DNA from: Dehalococcoidales bacterium
GTDB taxonomy: Bacteria > Chloroflexota > Dehalococcoidia > Dehalococcoidales > UBA5760
Direction: 5' to 3'
NCBI GenBank assembly: GCA_030640485.1
Contig: DAOWJG010000050.1
Coordinates: 1-6,101 of the forward strand
DNA length: 6,101 nucleotides
Under the pieces are notes generated by a model. It was not told the DNA's origin, made no database searches, and saw only the letters and a list, made by a program, of their open reading frames with translations. Numbering within the stretch: position 1 is the stretch's first letter; each line of letters opens with the position of its first letter. The position numbers were made by a program, and so were the translations under genes. This document shows, in pieces, positions 5,020-6,101 of the stretch.

Positions 5020-5799
5020 ATGCAACTTGATGATGTAACCATATCTCGAGTAATAACCAAAAGCTTTATGGAAGACTTCCAGAAGGCAATGGATGTTGAT
5101 GTGGCTATCGGTGGTGCCGGACCAGCCGGCATGATCGCGGCCTACTATCTGGCAAAAAGGGGGGTAAACACGGTCATTTTTGAGAGAGGCCTGCGGCCTG
5201 GTGGTGGTATGCCGGGTGGGGGAATGATGTTCAATACCATCGTGGTGCAGGAGGAGGCCAAGGCAATACTGGATGAGATGGGTATTAGAAATAGGGAATA
5301 TGAAAAGGGTTACTATACCGCCGATTCGGTGGAGGCATCTTCAGCGATTTGTTTTAGGGCAATACAGGCAGGAGCTAAGATATTTAATTTGATGAGCATA
5401 GAGGATGTTATGATTCGGGAGAATGATAGGGTGACCGGATTAGTATTGAATTGGAGTGCAGTCACGCTAGCTGGTTTGCATGTGGACCCCCTATCCATAC
5501 GGTCAAAGTTGGTGATAGATGCTACCGGCCATGCCTGCGAAATCTGCCACATCGTGGTCAATAAGCTTCATGGTAGGCTGGATACCGAGGGGGGTGGCAT
5601 AATGGGGGAGAAGTCAATGTGGGCTGAGGTGGCTGAAAAGAGGATAATGGAGAATACCAGGGAGGTCTATCCCGGTGTGATTGTCGCTGGTATGGCGGCA
5701 AATGCGGTTTGCGGCACCCACAGAATGGGGCCTATCTTCGGGGGTATGCTCCTCTCGGGGAAGCGGGCGGCTGAGGTTGCTCTGGAAGGACTGCACTAA
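5020..5799 (+). CDS. thi4: Thi4 thiazole synthase, histidine (sulfide-using) type
   Basis: Thi4 converts NAD and glycine, with a sulfur source, into ADP-thiazole and nicotinamide, supplying the thiazole half of thiamin in place of the ThiG/ThiS/ThiH route. The 259-residue protein shows an ADP-binding motif GAGPAG at 32-37, acidic E55 after the second strand, [14 protein letters not shown] at 59-72, and the C-terminal [18 protein letters not shown] at 235-252. At the position where yeast Thi4 has its sulfur-donating suicide Cys, this protein has H154 in AGLHVDP. In archaeal homologues that change goes with use of free sulfide and iron and multiple turnovers. AAGGAG lies 6 nt before the ATG and the gap to thiC is 18 nt, so the two are co-transcribed. 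The archaeal relative sometimes annotated as a ribulose-1,5-bisphosphate synthetase is the main alternative name, disfavoured by the thiamin context. Confidence 0.94.
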   Translation: MQLDDVTISRVITKSFMEDFQKAMDVDVAIGGAGPAGMIAAYYLAKRGVNTVIFERGLRPGGGMPGGGMMFNTIVVQEEAKAILDEMGIRNREYEKGYYTADSVEASSAICFRAIQAGAKIFNLMSIEDVMIRENDRVTGLVLNWSAVTLAGLHVDPLSIRSKLVIDATGHACEICHIVVNKLHGRLDTEGGGIMGEKSMWAEVAEKRIMENTREVYPGVIVAGMAANAVCGTHRMGPIFGGMLLSGKRAAEVALEGLH

Positions 5800-5811
5800 C
5801 TGGTGAGTCTT

Positions 5812-6101
5812 ATGAAAGCTGAAATTATCTCTATTGGCACGGAACTCCTTTTGGGGGAAATAACGGATACCAATGCCTGTTTTCTGGCCGGTGAGTTACC
5901 TGGGCTGGGGATTGACCTCTATTGGATTTCGCAGGTGGGTGACAATCAGGCACGGCTGGTGAAGGTTCTAAAGCGTGCCTGGCAGCGTTCTGACCTAATT
6001 CTCACTACTGGAGGCTTGGGCCCCACCGAGGATGACATAACCCGTGCGGCTATCGCTGAGATGCTGGGGGAAGAGCTGGAGCGTGTTCCCGATTTGGAGC
6101 G
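5812..6101 (+). CDS. cinA: CinA family protein, N-terminal part, cut by the window edge
   Basis: The 96 residues seen belong to the COG1058 / molybdopterin-binding-like N-terminal domain of CinA: MKAEIISIGTELLLGE at the start, then N21 in TDTN, QVGDN at 41-45, and TGGLGPTEDD at 66-75. CinA proteins usually pair this domain, for which ADP-ribose pyrophosphatase activity is reported, with a C-terminal PncC domain that deamidates nicotinamide mononucleotide. Whether PncC is present here lies beyond the window. The ATG is 12 nt after the thi4 stop, preceded by a weak GGTGAG. An in-frame GTG at 5803 is an alternative, but the chosen start matches the family. It appears to be the third gene of the TPP-controlled operon. 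Confidence 0.93.
   Translation, partial: MKAEIISIGTELLLGEITDTNACFLAGELPGLGIDLYWISQVGDNQARLVKVLKRAWQRSDLILTTGGLGPTEDDITRAAIAEMLGEELERVPDLE

Overview
The window looks like a chromosomal segment of an anaerobic bacterium. Bacterial features are an RsmG 16S rRNA methyltransferase, sigma-70-type promoters and a TPP riboswitch with an intrinsic terminator. Anaerobic features are a short-form ThiC, which is a radical-SAM Fe-S enzyme, and a histidine-type Thi4, which in characterised archaeal homologues uses free sulfide. This gene set, with GTG/TTG starts and a COG0644 reductase, recalls Chloroflexota of the Dehalococcoidia type. That placement is inference without any search.

Layout. Positions 1-150 hold a structured non-coding 3' region. 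Positions 151-1335 (minus) encode a geranylgeranyl-reductase-family flavoprotein. A possible 29-residue amphipathic peptide lies at 1437-1526 (minus), directly behind rsmG (1537-2265, minus). A 337-bp divergent intergenic region follows. On the plus strand, a small winged-helix regulator (2669-2989) has its own consensus promoter, a palindromic operator candidate over the -10, and an in-frame amber codon in the wing. Positions 2990-3495 contain a possible 31-residue ORF and three strong hairpins, one of them mutually exclusive with a neighbouring stem. From 3496 comes a thiamin operon: promoter, TPP aptamer, terminator, thiC (3706-5001), thi4 (5020-5799) and the start of cinA (5812 to the window edge).

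How it works together. ThiC makes the pyrimidine half of thiamin and Thi4 makes the thiazole half from NAD and glycine, so two genes under one TPP switch supply both precursors. The terminator's 5' arm can alternatively pair with the aptamer's P5 region, which gives a readable on/off mechanism. CinA is 12 nt behind thi4. Its N-terminal family is known for ADP-ribose pyrophosphatase activity, and the Thi4 product is an ADP-linked thiazole that must be cleaved at its pyrophosphate, so co-transcription suggests a testable functional link.

Most notable points: the riboswitch antiterminator, the His-type Thi4 with cinA behind it, the amber-interrupted but otherwise intact regulator with a probable autoregulatory site, and the unexplained hairpin cluster at 3203-3354. 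No tRNA, rRNA, insertion sequence or CRISPR array was seen.
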